DNA of 64,000 nucleotides from an uncultured Draconibacterium sp. (GTDB lineage: Bacteria > Bacteroidota > Bacteroidia > Bacteroidales > Prolixibacteraceae), in NCBI RefSeq assembly GCF_963676815.1, contig NZ_OY781365.1:1398501-1462500 (forward strand). Direction: 5' to 3'. Each line of letters starts with the position of its first letter. Position 1 is the first letter of the stretch. Shown piece after piece: positions 7,611 to 15,960 of this stretch. A program made the translations under genes and the position numbers. Below the pieces are notes generated by a model. That model was not told where the DNA came from. It saw only the letters and a program-made list of their open reading frames with translations, and made no database searches.

Positions 7611-8357
7611 CTATTTCTTTTTTCCTTCGTAGTCGTACAACACTTCTTCTAATTCGGCATTTACTGCGTCATCAGGATTATATTCTGGCGATTCCTTAAT
7701 CGCTTCTTTTGTCATATCAACATGTGCTTCTCGGTCTGTGAAACTAATTTTGTCAATCATTTCAATTGGAAGAATAACTTTTTTACTCCAAGGGAATAAA
7801 TTATTTGTGTCGACTACAAAGTACAGTATTTGCCAGTCAGTATCGTCGATTATAAAATCAGAGATGTGCCCGAAACTATCATCACGCGCATTAATTCCGT
7901 ACCCCTTAATCTCGTTAAAACTGCGCAGACTTGTATCAATGTCCTCTTCTTTAATTACTTTGCGTGGTGCCCTAAAAGCTACTCCGGGGTAAAAAACCAT
8001 TTCATTTCCGGCAAAGGCAGCTGAATCGACCAACCAATACGGATTTTGAATTCCATAATAATCGGCTAATTTTTTCTCGTAAACACGCGACACCGGCATA
8101 TCGAAATTCAAGTTTGGCGAACGTTTTATATTGTCAACACTCAGATTAATATTAAAATTTTTCTCTTCCTGCTCGGGTTCTCCTAAAAAATTGTGCGGTA
8201 TCAACACCCTTTCCTGATTAAAAAAACTTCCTAAATCTGCATCCAAATAGCGCATTATCCAACTTTTCTCGTCAAACAAAAAGTCATTTACTTTTCCTTT
8301 TTCACCATTTTCTGCTTTTATTGAATATCCTATTAATTCTTTTAAACTACGTTTCAT
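7611..8357 (-). CDS. PRC-barrel domain protein (two PRC domains)
   Basis: PRC-barrel domains are small beta-barrels found in photosynthetic reaction-centre H subunits, RimM and stress-related soluble proteins. Two are visible. Residues 5-75 begin LKELIGYSIKAENGEKGKVNDFLFDE; residues 140-215 contain IKGYGINARDDSFGHISDFII with IDDTDWQILYFVVDT. Each shows the G-x-x-x-D-F/W-x-I-x-Y pattern. At 248 aa it matches the two-domain family seen in many bacteria. There is no signal peptide. It lies 58 bp downstream of a coiled-coil gene on the same strand, probably one operon ending at a strong terminator. The function is unknown; a stress role is an inference from the family. Confidence 0.8.
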   Translation of the reverse strand: MKRSLKELIGYSIKAENGEKGKVNDFLFDEKSWIMRYLDADLGSFFNQERVLIPHNFLGEPEQEEKNFNINLSVDNIKRSPNLNFDMPVSRVYEKKLADYYGIQNPYWLVDSAAFAGNEMVFYPGVAFRAPRKVIKEEDIDTSLRSFNEIKGYGINARDDSFGHISDFIIDDTDWQILYFVVDTNNLFPWSKKVILPIEMIDKISFTDREAHVDMTKEAIKESPEYNPDDAVNAELEEVLYDYEGKKK

Positions 8358-8415
8358 ACTACTCGATTTTATATGGTTATGTGCACTATTGCATAAATTT
8401 TTTCAGCCATCACTT

Positions 8416-8763
8416 TTATCGTGTATTTCCGGGATTATTAAAATCAATGTGGTGTGCTTTTCTGCTAATTCTTCCGCTGTTTATATATCCGCCTGAGTTT
8501 TGATAGGCTTCATTAAACGATTGAATGGAATCGAAAATTCGGGTTTCCAGGTCTTTCAATTTTTCTGAAGCACCAGGTTTTAACAAATTAATTGCATTGT
8601 TAAACTCAATTATTTGTTCTCGCCTGTTTTCCAAGTCCTCAATCAATTTAAAAAGCTCCTTGTTGCTTGGATCCTTCTTCGATTGATCTTTCAATTTTAG
8701 AATTCTACCATTTATCTCACTGATATATTTGTTAATCTCAATCTTTAATTCTTGTGTTTCCAT
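8416..8763 (-). CDS. Small coiled-coil hypothetical protein
   Basis: 115 aa from METQELKIEI; an alternative start seven codons upstream (MKRNEKI, 8784) is possible. The longer frame back to 8922 encodes an unlikely hydrophobic lead. Residues 5-75 are a continuous charged helix with heptad spacing of Leu and Ile, predicted coiled coil; the tail (about 85-115) is Gly, Asn and Arg rich. Not recognised. It precedes the PRC-barrel gene and is probably co-transcribed with it. A weak GAGAAA lies before the chosen ATG. Confidence 0.6.
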   Translation of the reverse strand: METQELKIEINKYISEINGRILKLKDQSKKDPSNKELFKLIEDLENRREQIIEFNNAINLLKPGASEKLKDLETRIFDSIQSFNEAYQNSGGYINSGRISRKAHHIDFNNPGNTR

Positions 8764-9058
8764 AATTTTCTCGTTTCGTTTCATAACATAAATCCAAACG
8801 TATGCCATAGAAAGAACAGCTTTCAGAAATCGAATTACACAGCTGATAAAGTGTTCATTACCAAACAATTTTACACAATGAATTAGTACAATAAAAATCG
8901 AATACTGTGGAAGAAAGACCACAAAAGGTGTGGAAAATATTTGAGGCTGATAATGTAAAACAGCTTCTACACAGGATTAACTACTGGATAAAAAAGAGCT
9001 AATTATTAGGATAAGATTTTAACAACCGAGAAGATAAAAAGAGGCAGCGATTTAAACC

Positions 9059-9080
9059 CAGTGATAAGAAACTATCACTG
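9059..9080. repeat. Perfect inverted repeat, 8-bp arms
   Basis: CAGTGATA-agaaac-TATCACTG. No T-run follows on either strand, so it is not a standard terminator. It lies about 50 bp downstream of the 29-aa ORF. Confidence 0.6.
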
Positions 9081-9127
9081 CTGCTCTCCGGTTAGATTCT
9101 TATTGAGGGATAAGGCAAGCCGGAAAC

Positions 9128-9217
9128 TTAATGATTATGCTTGGCTTCCTGATAACTCCTATACATCATAACAGATACGGTCATCAGAAAAAGTACGCCA
9201 TAAATAATAAGTGCCAT
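9128..9217 (-). CDS. Putative small membrane protein, copy A (29 aa)
   Basis: Begins MALIIYGVLFLMTV and ends YQEAKHNH: one hydrophobic helix of about 18 residues and a short polar tail. It is similar in layout and sequence to copy B (9495-9581): both start MA, have YG at positions 6-7 and end YQ-acidic-x-KH. The bases just before each ATG are also alike (AATTAAAAAC, then TGGTAT). Conservation of both peptide and leader in the same orientation argues for a real small-protein family. No function is known to me. Confidence 0.45.
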   Translation of the reverse strand: MALIIYGVLFLMTVSVMMYRSYQEAKHNH

Positions 9218-9494
9218 ACCACTGTTTTTAATTCCCACTAAAGCTAGTATAAAAATACGAGCACACCACACTCATAATAAGATAGTTATTAAGAGATTAA
9301 TGTTAATATGTAGCAAGTATTTAAATAAAAGAAGGAAAAAGAAATGGGCTCAATACCGCTTTTAAAAATACGAGGAAAACAATACCTGACAAACAAATGA
9401 TAGAATTAAAAAATAAGAACAAAGCATTCCTGTTATGGTGGTTTCACCATTCAAACTATGGTATTTCGCGGGTGTAGCCCCATACCAGAAAACT

Positions 9495-9581
9495 CTAGCT
9501 ATGTTTTACATCCTGATAGCATAAAAGTAATTCTACAACGATTATGGCTATCACGACGATTCCATATAAAAAAATTGCCAT
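9495..9581 (-). CDS. Putative small membrane protein, copy B (28 aa)
   Basis: Begins MAIFLYGIVVIAIIVV and ends YQDVKHS. It shares 9 identical positions with copy A over 28 residues, with most others conservative. A single membrane helix with a short tail that is probably cytoplasmic. Too short for ordinary gene callers. The name of the family, if it has one, is not known to me. Confidence 0.45.
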   Translation of the reverse strand: MAIFLYGIVVIAIIVVELLLCYQDVKHS

Positions 9582-9914
9582 AATACCAGTTTTTTAATTT
9601 GTTCTTAAATCTGTTTACCAACAAATACGCTGCAATTTGCCTGCCAATCCATTTAATTTCCGGCATTTTAATCATCGTTAATCGTTAATACTGATTCAAT
9701 AATTTGTACGAGAAAAGCATTAAAAAAGATTACCTTTTTATCCTTTTTAGAATATTATTATAGGACGTTAACAATTTTTTGTCAATTCAAGAGAAACTCA
9801 TCTGCATCGCGTATACAGCATTTTGTTTTTTACGCTGTATTACGTAACTTTTCTTTATTCTCCCTGATTTACAATATGCGATATTTTGATGGAAAGAATT
9901 TTAAAATTCAGCTT

Positions 9915-11690
9915 ATGAAGAAAATTTACACAAACTCAAAATTATTGCTGTTATTAACCGCGATGCTCATGTCTTTTGCTGCTTTAAGCCAGGAATCGCT
10001 TGAAATTATTGGCGGAGACCTAACACTAAACCCCGACACGATGTATGCAGTTTCAGCTGTTTATACCGACAGTAGTGGCACCGCGGTTACCGATGCTAAA
10101 ATTAACTGGCACACAGAACCCGGTTTTCTTGGCAAGATTGATAAGGACGGATACTTAACGACGAACCATTCGGGCGAAGGCTTTCTGATTGCGAAGTACA
10201 AGGAGCTGCGCGATTCGGTAATGTTAAAAGTAAATGGCCCTGTAAAAGATGACGACGAGGAAGACGATGAGAATGAAATGGATGACGAGTATCCAAAAAT
10301 TAAAATTGTTCCTGATCATATTAAAGTTGAAGTGAGTGATTCGGTAGAACTTCGCGCGTTTTACATCGATTCAACAGGAACAAAAATCGACACATCGTTT
10401 ATCTGGTCGGCCGAGCCAACAGAAGTGGGAATGTTTCCCAATCCCGAAGAAAGTATTTTCCACTCGTCAGACACAGCCGCGCAGGGAATTATCATTGCTA
10501 TGCTTGGAGATTTGGCTGATACCGCCAAAGTAACAATATATGAAAGCAGGGCAAAAAAAGAGAAGAAAGAAAAGCGTGAACGTGAAGAAAACAACCGTGG
10601 AAATCAACTCGTTATTGAGCCTGCCGATATGGTTGTTTATACCGGCCACGAACCCATTCAATACGAAGCAGATTATAAAACAAACGGTGTAAAGCACCAG
10701 AATGCCGACTTTATTTGGAGTGTTTCAGACACCAGTATTGCCACTATTACAGAAGGAGGATTGCTTACCCTGAGCGGCGAAACCGGAATGACACTTGTTC
10801 ATGCCGAATACAGCAATTTTAAGGCTTCAGTCGAATTATTGGTTGTCGACTCAACTGTTGATATGGAAATAAACACCATCTCAATACGCAGGGTTTTTCC
10901 GGATGGACAGGAGTTAAAAGCAAAAACATTTAAAGAAGGTGAAAGTTATAAAATTGGCGGTTTGCCTTACCCGCTTAATATTTTGAATGCCGGAATGCTT
11001 CATTTCCCTTTTGGTTGCATCGATGAAGATATCGAGATTTTCATGTTTATTCCTGAGGAGTATGCCGAAGTAAGCGATAGCAGCACTGAGGTTACTTTTA
11101 CTGACGAAGTAATAACAGGAGTTAAATTCAGTGTTATGCCAGTCGGCTCGGATACCATTGTTGAACCATATTATTTTAATGTGCCTGTAAATTTAAGCCT
11201 GGTGTTTAAACACGATCTGCTCGATTCGTTGGGTGTTACACCTGAAGAGCTGGATGTATTTTTTGCTGAAAATACCGGATTTGAAGAAATTGACGAACAT
11301 GTGGCAGTAGACACCGTAAGTAATAAAATTTATGCCAATATTATTCATTTTAGCACAATAGTTGTAAAACAAGGAAATGTTACAACTTCGGCCGAAAGAG
11401 TTGATCCGATACCGGAGACTGAACTGATAATTTATCCAAATCCATTTAGTTCAGCTGCTACCTTTCAATTCGCCATTAGCGCCCCTTCAGACGTACAAAT
11501 AGCTATATACAATCTTTTCGGTCAGCAGGTTCAAATTATTGCTGAAAAACGATTTGATGAAGGTACCCACCGCATAAAATGGACCGGTGACGATGCAAAC
11601 GGAGCACCTGCAACATCAGGAGTTTACTTGTGCCGTTTTATTAAAGATGGAAAAGTAACACAGGTTAAAAAACTTATCCTGAAACGATAA
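9915..11690 (+). CDS. Secreted protein with Ig-like repeats and T9SS type A sorting domain
   Basis: The start at 9915 gives a clean signal peptide (MKKIYTNSKLLLLL, ending ALSQ); an in-frame ATG at 9876 would add 13 residues. Three Big-type Ig-like repeats follow, each with a pattern like IWSAEPTEVG, FIWSVSDTSIATI or INWHTEPGFLG. They are joined by an acidic linker (DDDEEDDENEMDDE, about 115-128) and a strongly basic/acidic helix (KKEKKEKREREE, about 218-230). The last 85 residues are a type A C-terminal sorting domain: LIIYPNPF, then VQIAIYNLFGQQV, GTHRIKWTG and SGVYLCRF. The product is expected to cross the outer membrane by the type IX system and be surface-attached or released. The target is unknown. 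Confidence 0.88.
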   Translation: MKKIYTNSKLLLLLTAMLMSFAALSQESLEIIGGDLTLNPDTMYAVSAVYTDSSGTAVTDAKINWHTEPGFLGKIDKDGYLTTNHSGEGFLIAKYKELRDSVMLKVNGPVKDDDEEDDENEMDDEYPKIKIVPDHIKVEVSDSVELRAFYIDSTGTKIDTSFIWSAEPTEVGMFPNPEESIFHSSDTAAQGIIIAMLGDLADTAKVTIYESRAKKEKKEKREREENNRGNQLVIEPADMVVYTGHEPIQYEADYKTNGVKHQNADFIWSVSDTSIATITEGGLLTLSGETGMTLVHAEYSNFKASVELLVVDSTVDMEINTISIRRVFPDGQELKAKTFKEGESYKIGGLPYPLNILNAGMLHFPFGCIDEDIEIFMFIPEEYAEVSDSSTEVTFTDEVITGVKFSVMPVGSDTIVEPYYFNVPVNLSLVFKHDLLDSLGVTPEELDVFFAENTGFEEIDEHVAVDTVSNKIYANIIHFSTIVVKQGNVTTSAERVDPIPETELIIYPNPFSSAATFQFAISAPSDVQIAIYNLFGQQVQIIAEKRFDEGTHRIKWTGDDANGAPATSGVYLCRFIKDGKVTQVKKLILKR

Positions 11691-11712
11691 TCTTTCCTCA
11701 ACATAAAAACTT

Positions 11713-11755
11713 GAGCCTTTCCTGGAAATTCATTTCTTAAAAGGCTCTTTTTTTT
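11713..11755 (+). terminator. Terminator of the T9SS cargo gene
   Basis: GAGCCTTT and AAAGGCTC stem with a 19-nt loop, followed by eight T. Confidence 0.7.
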
Positions 11756-11760
11756 GTCAT

Positions 11761-11794
11761 AAAAAAAGGCCATTCGATTTCTCGAATGGCCTTT
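11761..11794 (-). terminator. Terminator of the ribosomal protein/tsf operon
   Basis: Minus strand: AAAGGCCATTCGA and TCGAATGGCC form a perfect stem with a four-base loop and end in a T-run, 20 bases after the tsf stop. Confidence 0.92.
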
Positions 11795-11814
11795 AATATA
11801 TTCTTTTGCTTTTA

Positions 11815-12639
11815 TTAAGCGTTCAAACTATAGCGGTCGAAAGCAGTTACTGTCAAATCAGCATCAGCTTGCTTTAAGTAATCTTTTACCGGCATTTTTC
11901 CGTCTTTAACGAAAGCCTGATTCAAAAGTGTTACATCTTTATACCACTTGTTTAACGAACCTTGTGCAATTTTCTCAAGCATTGCTTCAGGTTTACCTTC
12001 TTTGCGGTATTTTTCTTTCGCAAACTCTAATTCCTTATCAATTTCAGCTTGTGGAATTGAAGCTTCATCGACAGAAACAGGAGCCATAGCGGCTACTTGC
12101 ATTGCCACATCTTTTCCTACCTGTACATCAACGGCTTTGTTGAAAGCAACAAGAGTTGACAGTTTATTTCCAGGGTGGATGTATGGAACAACAGCCTCGT
12201 CGGCCAAACATTTGTAATAAGAAAGATCAAGTTTTTCACCAGTTACACCAGTTTGTTCAGTAACCAATGATTCGATAGATGAACCATCAACTTCAAGTGC
12301 TTTTAATGCTTCCAAACTTTCTGGCTTAGCTTCCAATGCTTTTGCAAGAATTTTCTCAGCAAATGCAACAAAACTTTCGTTTTTGGCAACAAAGTCAGTT
12401 TCGCAATTCAATACAACAATTGCACCGAATTTACCGTCTTCAGTTGCTTTTGCAAGAGATACACCTTCAGCAGCGTCTCTGTCTGCACGTTTGTTTGCAA
12501 TTAATTTACCTTTTTCGCGGATGATTTCCAGTGCCTTGTCAAAGTCACCTTCGGCGTCTTTCAGGGCATTTTTGCAATCCATCATCCCTGCGCCCGATAC
12601 TTTACGCAATTTTACTACGTCTGCGGTTGTAAAAGACAT
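11815..12639 (-). CDS. tsf: Elongation factor Ts
   Basis: Recycles EF-Tu by GDP/GTP exchange. The N-terminal UBA-like domain carries VVKLRKVSGAGMMDCKNAL. TDFVAKNE (about residues 80-87) is the signature contact with EF-Tu. 274 aa, a normal bacterial length with dimerisation and C-terminal modules. Last gene of rplM-rpsI-rpsB-tsf, 45 bases after rpsB. Confidence 0.97.
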   Translation of the reverse strand: MSFTTADVVKLRKVSGAGMMDCKNALKDAEGDFDKALEIIREKGKLIANKRADRDAAEGVSLAKATEDGKFGAIVVLNCETDFVAKNESFVAFAEKILAKALEAKPESLEALKALEVDGSSIESLVTEQTGVTGEKLDLSYYKCLADEAVVPYIHPGNKLSTLVAFNKAVDVQVGKDVAMQVAAMAPVSVDEASIPQAEIDKELEFAKEKYRKEGKPEAMLEKIAQGSLNKWYKDVTLLNQAFVKDGKMPVKDYLKQADADLTVTAFDRYSLNA

Positions 12640-12684
12640 AATTAAAATCTCTTTTAAATGGTTTATATATTACTTAACCTTTAC

Positions 12685-13452
12685 TTACTCTTCAGAAGTT
12701 TCTTCTGCTTTTGCTTCTTTCTTTTTAGGAGCTTCGGCATTTGCTTCTTCTTTATCTTTCTCGATTTTGCGCTCGTTTAAACCGGCTTTAACAGCGTCGC
12801 ACATCTCACCAACAATAATACGGATTGATTGTGATGCGTCGTCGTTAGCAGGAATTACAAAGTCGATATCCTCAGGATTTGAGTTGGTATCAACAATTGC
12901 AAAAACCGGGATACCCAATTTTTTTGCTTCACGAACAGCAATTTTTTCTTTCAATACGTCAACAACAAACAATGCAGCCGGTAAACGGGTAAGGTCTGAG
13001 ATTGAACCCAAAACTTTTTCCAGTTTAGCACGCTGACGTGTAATTTGAAGTTTTTCGCGTTTTGAAAGGTTATCCCAACTTGTATCTTTCATCATTTTGT
13101 CGATGGAGATCATTTTCTTAACCGCTTTACGGATTGTTGGGAAGTTGGTAAGCATACCTCCTGGCCAGCGCTCAGTTACGTAAGGCATTCCTACCTCTTT
13201 AACTTGCTCGGCAACCAGTTCTTTGGCTTGCTTTTTAGTTGCTACGAATAATACTTTACGACCTGATTTTGCAATTTGTTTGATGGCTGCAGCAGCTTCA
13301 TCAATTTTTACAACTGTTTTTTGCAGATCGATGATGTGGATTCCGTTTTTCTCCATGAAGATATAAGGCTCCATGTTTGGATTCCACTTTCTTTTCAGGT
13401 GACCGAAATGTGCACCTGCTTCCAATAATTCTTGAAAATTTGTTTTTGGCAT
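12685..13452 (-). CDS. rpsB: 30S ribosomal protein S2
   Basis: Binds the small subunit late in assembly and helps dock S1. The start is set at MPKTNFQELLEAGAHFGH, the usual S2 beginning; the frame stays open ten codons further up to 13482 but that part is not family-like. S2 motifs include HLKRKWNPNM, the FVATKKQAKELV strand and ERWPGGMLTNF. After about residue 225 there is an acidic/basic tail of roughly 30 residues ending KKEAKAEETSEE, longer than in E. coli. A structured hairpin lies directly upstream and may be its control element. Confidence 0.96.
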   Translation of the reverse strand: MPKTNFQELLEAGAHFGHLKRKWNPNMEPYIFMEKNGIHIIDLQKTVVKIDEAAAAIKQIAKSGRKVLFVATKKQAKELVAEQVKEVGMPYVTERWPGGMLTNFPTIRKAVKKMISIDKMMKDTSWDNLSKREKLQITRQRAKLEKVLGSISDLTRLPAALFVVDVLKEKIAVREAKKLGIPVFAIVDTNSNPEDIDFVIPANDDASQSIRIIVGEMCDAVKAGLNERKIEKDKEEANAEAPKKKEAKAEETSEE

Positions 13453-13480
13453 CTGTTTACTTTTTCTATGCTCTAAAAGC

Positions 13481-13521
13481 AACCGCTGAGTAGTCCCGAT
13501 TCATCGGGAATCACAGCCGTT
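13481..13521 (-). promoter_or_regulatory. Structured leader upstream of rpsB
   Basis: Minus strand: a perfect inner stem TCCCGAT-ga-ATCGGGA, and an outer stem AAC-G-GCTG paired with CAGC-G-GTT (symmetric G/G mismatch), separated by an asymmetric internal loop (TGAT / CTACT). It lies in the 100-base gap between rpsI and rpsB, about 30 bases before the S2 ATG. No T-run follows, so it is not a terminator. The position fits an autogenous S2 binding site or a processing site (inference). Confidence 0.55.
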
Positions 13522-13552
13522 TTAGATCCATATAATTTGATAAATAATAATC

Positions 13553-13939
13553 TTAACGTTTTGAGAATTGGAAACGTTTTCTTGCTTTTGGTTGTCCTGG
13601 TTTTTTACGTTCCACTTCGCGTGGGTCACGTGTAAGGAATCCAGCAGCTTTAAGTTGAGGTCTTGATTCGGCATCAATTTCAATTAATGCACGAGAAAGA
13701 GCCAAACGAAATGCTTCTGCTTGTCCTTTTGGGCCACCACCGTCAAGGTTTGCTTTTACATCATATTTCTCTGCAACTTCTAAAAGATTTAGTGGCTGCA
13801 TAGCAATGTATTGCAATGTTTCTGCAGGGAAGTATTCTTTCATTTCCCTTTTATTGATGGTAATATTTCCTTTACCTTCACTTACGTAAATACGAGCAAC
13901 AGCTGATTTTCTACGTCCGATTGTGTTTACTACTTCCAT
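13553..13939 (-). CDS. rpsI: 30S ribosomal protein S9
   Basis: 128 aa. Starts VVNTIGRRKSAVARIYV and ends in the conserved GQPKARKRFQFSKR tail, whose last residues reach the P-site tRNA. GGGPKGQAEA (about residues 67-76) is the family signature. The start codon overlaps the rplM stop by one base (TAATG), the usual tight L13-S9 coupling. Confidence 0.97.
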   Translation of the reverse strand: MEVVNTIGRRKSAVARIYVSEGKGNITINKREMKEYFPAETLQYIAMQPLNLLEVAEKYDVKANLDGGGPKGQAEAFRLALSRALIEIDAESRPQLKAAGFLTRDPREVERKKPGQPKARKRFQFSKR

Positions 13940-14394
13940 TATTTAATCGTATTTAAATCAACAACTTTTGGTTTTTGAGCCTCATATTTGTGCTCTGCAC
14001 CAATTACTACATGTAAATTTCTGAATAAGTCGCTACCTAATTTGTTTTTAGGAAGCATACCTTTTACAGCTTTCTCAACCAAACGCTCAGGATATTTAGC
14101 TAAAATATCTTGAGGAGTCTGAGTACGTTGTCCACCTGGGTAACCACTGTGACGAACATAAATTTTGTCCGACATTTTTTTACCTGTTAAAACAACTTTC
14201 TCAGCGTTGATAACGATTACGTTATCACCACAATCAACGTGAGGTGTGAAACTTGGCTTGTATTTACCTCTCAACATTTTGGCAACTTTACTTGCCAAAC
14301 GTCCCAATACCATATTTTCGGCGTCAACAACTACCCACTCTTTGTTTACGGTAGCCTTGTTAGCCGAAACAGTTTTATAACTAAGTGTGTCCAC
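13939..14394 (-). CDS. rplM: 50S ribosomal protein L13
   Basis: 151 aa, an early assembly protein of the large subunit. VVDAENMVLGRLASKVAKML near the N-terminus and the RHSGYPGG segment (about 82-89) are diagnostic. First gene of the operon, with a 140-base leader and a very good promoter. Confidence 0.97.
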   Translation of the reverse strand: MDTLSYKTVSANKATVNKEWVVVDAENMVLGRLASKVAKMLRGKYKPSFTPHVDCGDNVIVINAEKVVLTGKKMSDKIYVRHSGYPGGQRTQTPQDILAKYPERLVEKAVKGMLPKNKLGSDLFRNLHVVIGAEHKYEAQKPKVVDLNTIK

Positions 14395-14508
14395 TTTTCT
14401 AATTTTTTATTGTTTAAAACACTTCTGATTTTACTTTTCGTCGCATTTTTTGTCTCAACGGAATTTTTCGACAAACTGCTTTACTCCAAGAAAATCAACT
14501 ATTTACAC

Positions 14509-14524
14509 TCCTTATTTCTAAGGA
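14509..14524 (-). promoter_or_regulatory. Short hairpin at the 5' end of the rplM transcript
   Basis: TCCTTA-gaaa-TAAGGA on the minus strand, a perfect 6-bp stem about 10 bases after the predicted transcription start and 115 bases before the L13 ATG. Confidence 0.35.
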
Positions 14525-14539
14525 TAATAATCGGGACTG

Positions 14540-14570
14540 CAAAAGTATTCTCTTTTTTCGGATTTCCAAA
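14540..14570 (-). promoter_or_regulatory. Promoter of the rplM-rpsI-rpsB-tsf operon
   Basis: Minus strand: -33 TTTG, 19 bases, -7 TACTTTTG. Matches the Bacteroidota consensus (TTTG N19-21 TAnnTTTG) in sequence and spacing. Confidence 0.8.
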
Positions 14571-14756
14571 GAAATAACAGTCAAAAATTCAATTAGTTAA
14601 ATGATTTTCTGACGGATTTGGATTCCTTTTCCGAAAACTGCTCGAATGTACCATTACCCGCAGGATTTGCAACAATTGCCCCAGATGAATTTAATGTTAA
14701 CACCATGTTGTAAAAAAAGAACGTAAAGTGAAATTATTGTCGCCCACAAAATTATA

Positions 14757-14764
14757 TACATTTG
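14757..14764 (+). promoter_or_regulatory. -7 promoter box for ftsX operon
   Basis: TACATTTG, 26 bases upstream of the ftsX ATG. A possible -33 TTG lies 17 bases further up, shorter than ideal spacing. Confidence 0.5.
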
Positions 14765-14789
14765 TATGTGTTAGATATTTTGTAACGGC

Positions 14790-15665
14790 ATGAGCAAAAA
14801 ACCGAAAAAGTTTAAAAAGCGTTTTTTCAATTCGTGGATTACTTCGTTAATCAGCATAACGCTTGTGCTTATTTTACTGGGCTTGTTGAGTTTTATGCTC
14901 ATCAACAGCAAAAAACTATCGGATTATGTACGCGAAAAAATCGGGTTCACACTAGTGCTTTCCGATGATTTGCGCGAAACAGAAATCATTCGTCTGCAGA
15001 AAATCCTGAGTGCCGGTGATTTTGTAAAATCTGTCGATTACATCGATAAAGAATCAGCCGCCAACGAACTTACGAAAGAATTGGGTGAAGATTTCCAGGG
15101 ATTTCTAGGCTATAATCCATTGTTCGCATCGCTCGACATTAAACTAAACGCCGCATACACTCACACCGACAGTCTTCAGGTTTTGGAACAGAAATTTTTG
15201 GAGTATCCGCAGGTTACCGAAGTTTATTACCAAAAAAACCTGGTTACACTGATAAACGAAAACGTAAGAAAAATCAGCCTCGCTCTGTTGATATTAAGCG
15301 GACTGCTTACATTCATATTTTTTGGTTTGATTAACAATACAATTCGCCTGCTTATTTATTCTCAGCGCTTTACCATTAACACCATGCAAATGGTTGGAGC
15401 CAGCAAAGGTTTTATACGTAAGCCCTTTTTAATTAAAAGTTTATTCCTGGGTGCTATTGGAGGAATACTGGCCAACACAATACTTATTGGCACTATTTAT
15501 TTTTATAAACAAGAATTATACGGATTAATAAATTTTGCGGACTTAAAAACAATCGCACTCATTGTTGCCATCGTTTTCATTCTGGGCTTCTCAATCTCAT
15601 TTTTATCAACCTGGCTGGCATTGGGCAAATTCCTTCGCATGAAATTTGATGAATTATTTTATTAA
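14790..15665 (+). CDS. ftsX: Cell division protein FtsX-like permease
   Basis: FtsX pairs with the ATPase FtsE to activate peptidoglycan hydrolases at the septum. Topology is typical: a basic cytoplasmic N-terminus (KKPKKFKKRFF), a first helix at about 19-40, an extracytoplasmic domain (about 45-165), then three helices in the FtsX/MacB-type permease domain with TINTMQMVGASKGFIRKPF in the cytoplasmic loop. 291 aa, close to the usual length. No ftsE is adjacent, which is common in this phylum. It leads a cluster with DUF3098 and uppP. Confidence 0.92.
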   Translation: MSKKPKKFKKRFFNSWITSLISITLVLILLGLLSFMLINSKKLSDYVREKIGFTLVLSDDLRETEIIRLQKILSAGDFVKSVDYIDKESAANELTKELGEDFQGFLGYNPLFASLDIKLNAAYTHTDSLQVLEQKFLEYPQVTEVYYQKNLVTLINENVRKISLALLILSGLLTFIFFGLINNTIRLLIYSQRFTINTMQMVGASKGFIRKPFLIKSLFLGAIGGILANTILIGTIYFYKQELYGLINFADLKTIALIVAIVFILGFSISFLSTWLALGKFLRMKFDELFY

Positions 15666-15695
15666 TTATCTTTACACCACCAATCTCAGAAAATA

Positions 15696-15950
15696 ATGGC
15701 TAAAAAAAATAAAGAAGTTAAAGAGACAGCAGGATTTGCCTTAGGTAAAGAAAACTATAAACTAATGGCAATTGGCTTTGCCGTAATCGTTATTGGATTT
15801 ATATTGATGGCAGGCGGAGGAAGTGATGACCCGAATGTTTTCAGCGAAGATATTTTTAATTTTCGGCGCATAACACTTGCCCCAATTGTTTTATTGCTGG
15901 GTTTTGGTTTCGAGATTTATGCCATTATGAAAAAACCGAAAGACAACTAA
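15696..15950 (+). CDS. DUF3098 family membrane protein
   Basis: 84 aa with two membrane helices (about 24-41 and 62-78) and a short extracytoplasmic loop containing GGGSDDPNVFSEDIFNFRR, the diagnostic DUF3098 segment. This small family is mostly found in Bacteroidota, next to ftsX as here. Function unknown. It lies 30 bases after ftsX and 10 before uppP, so one transcript is likely. Confidence 0.9.
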   Translation: MAKKNKEVKETAGFALGKENYKLMAIGFAVIVIGFILMAGGGSDDPNVFSEDIFNFRRITLAPIVLLLGFGFEIYAIMKKPKDN

Positions 15951-15960
15951 CAAGCTTTTT

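Larger units (their letters stand above)
8923..9875. other. Gene-poor region with two tiny related membrane ORFs
   Basis: About 950 bp with no ORF over 60 codons. It holds a 22-bp inverted repeat (9059-9080) and, on the minus strand, two 28-29 codon frames encoding similar hydrophobic peptides (listed separately). The rest is AT-rich with nothing identifiable. Confidence 0.6.
14395..14789. other. Divergent regulatory region rplM / ftsX
   Basis: About 395 bp holding the rplM promoter and leader (minus) and the ftsX promoter (plus). Between 14590 and 14700 nothing could be identified. A plus-strand frame that enters from inside rplM is a shadow. Confidence 0.6.

Noticed and set aside
9059..9080. 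Rho-independent terminator
   Set aside because: Perfect inverted repeat but no T-run on either strand; kept only as a repeat.
14239..14577. 112-aa plus-strand ORF
   Set aside because: Runs antisense from inside rplM through its promoter and leader; a shadow.
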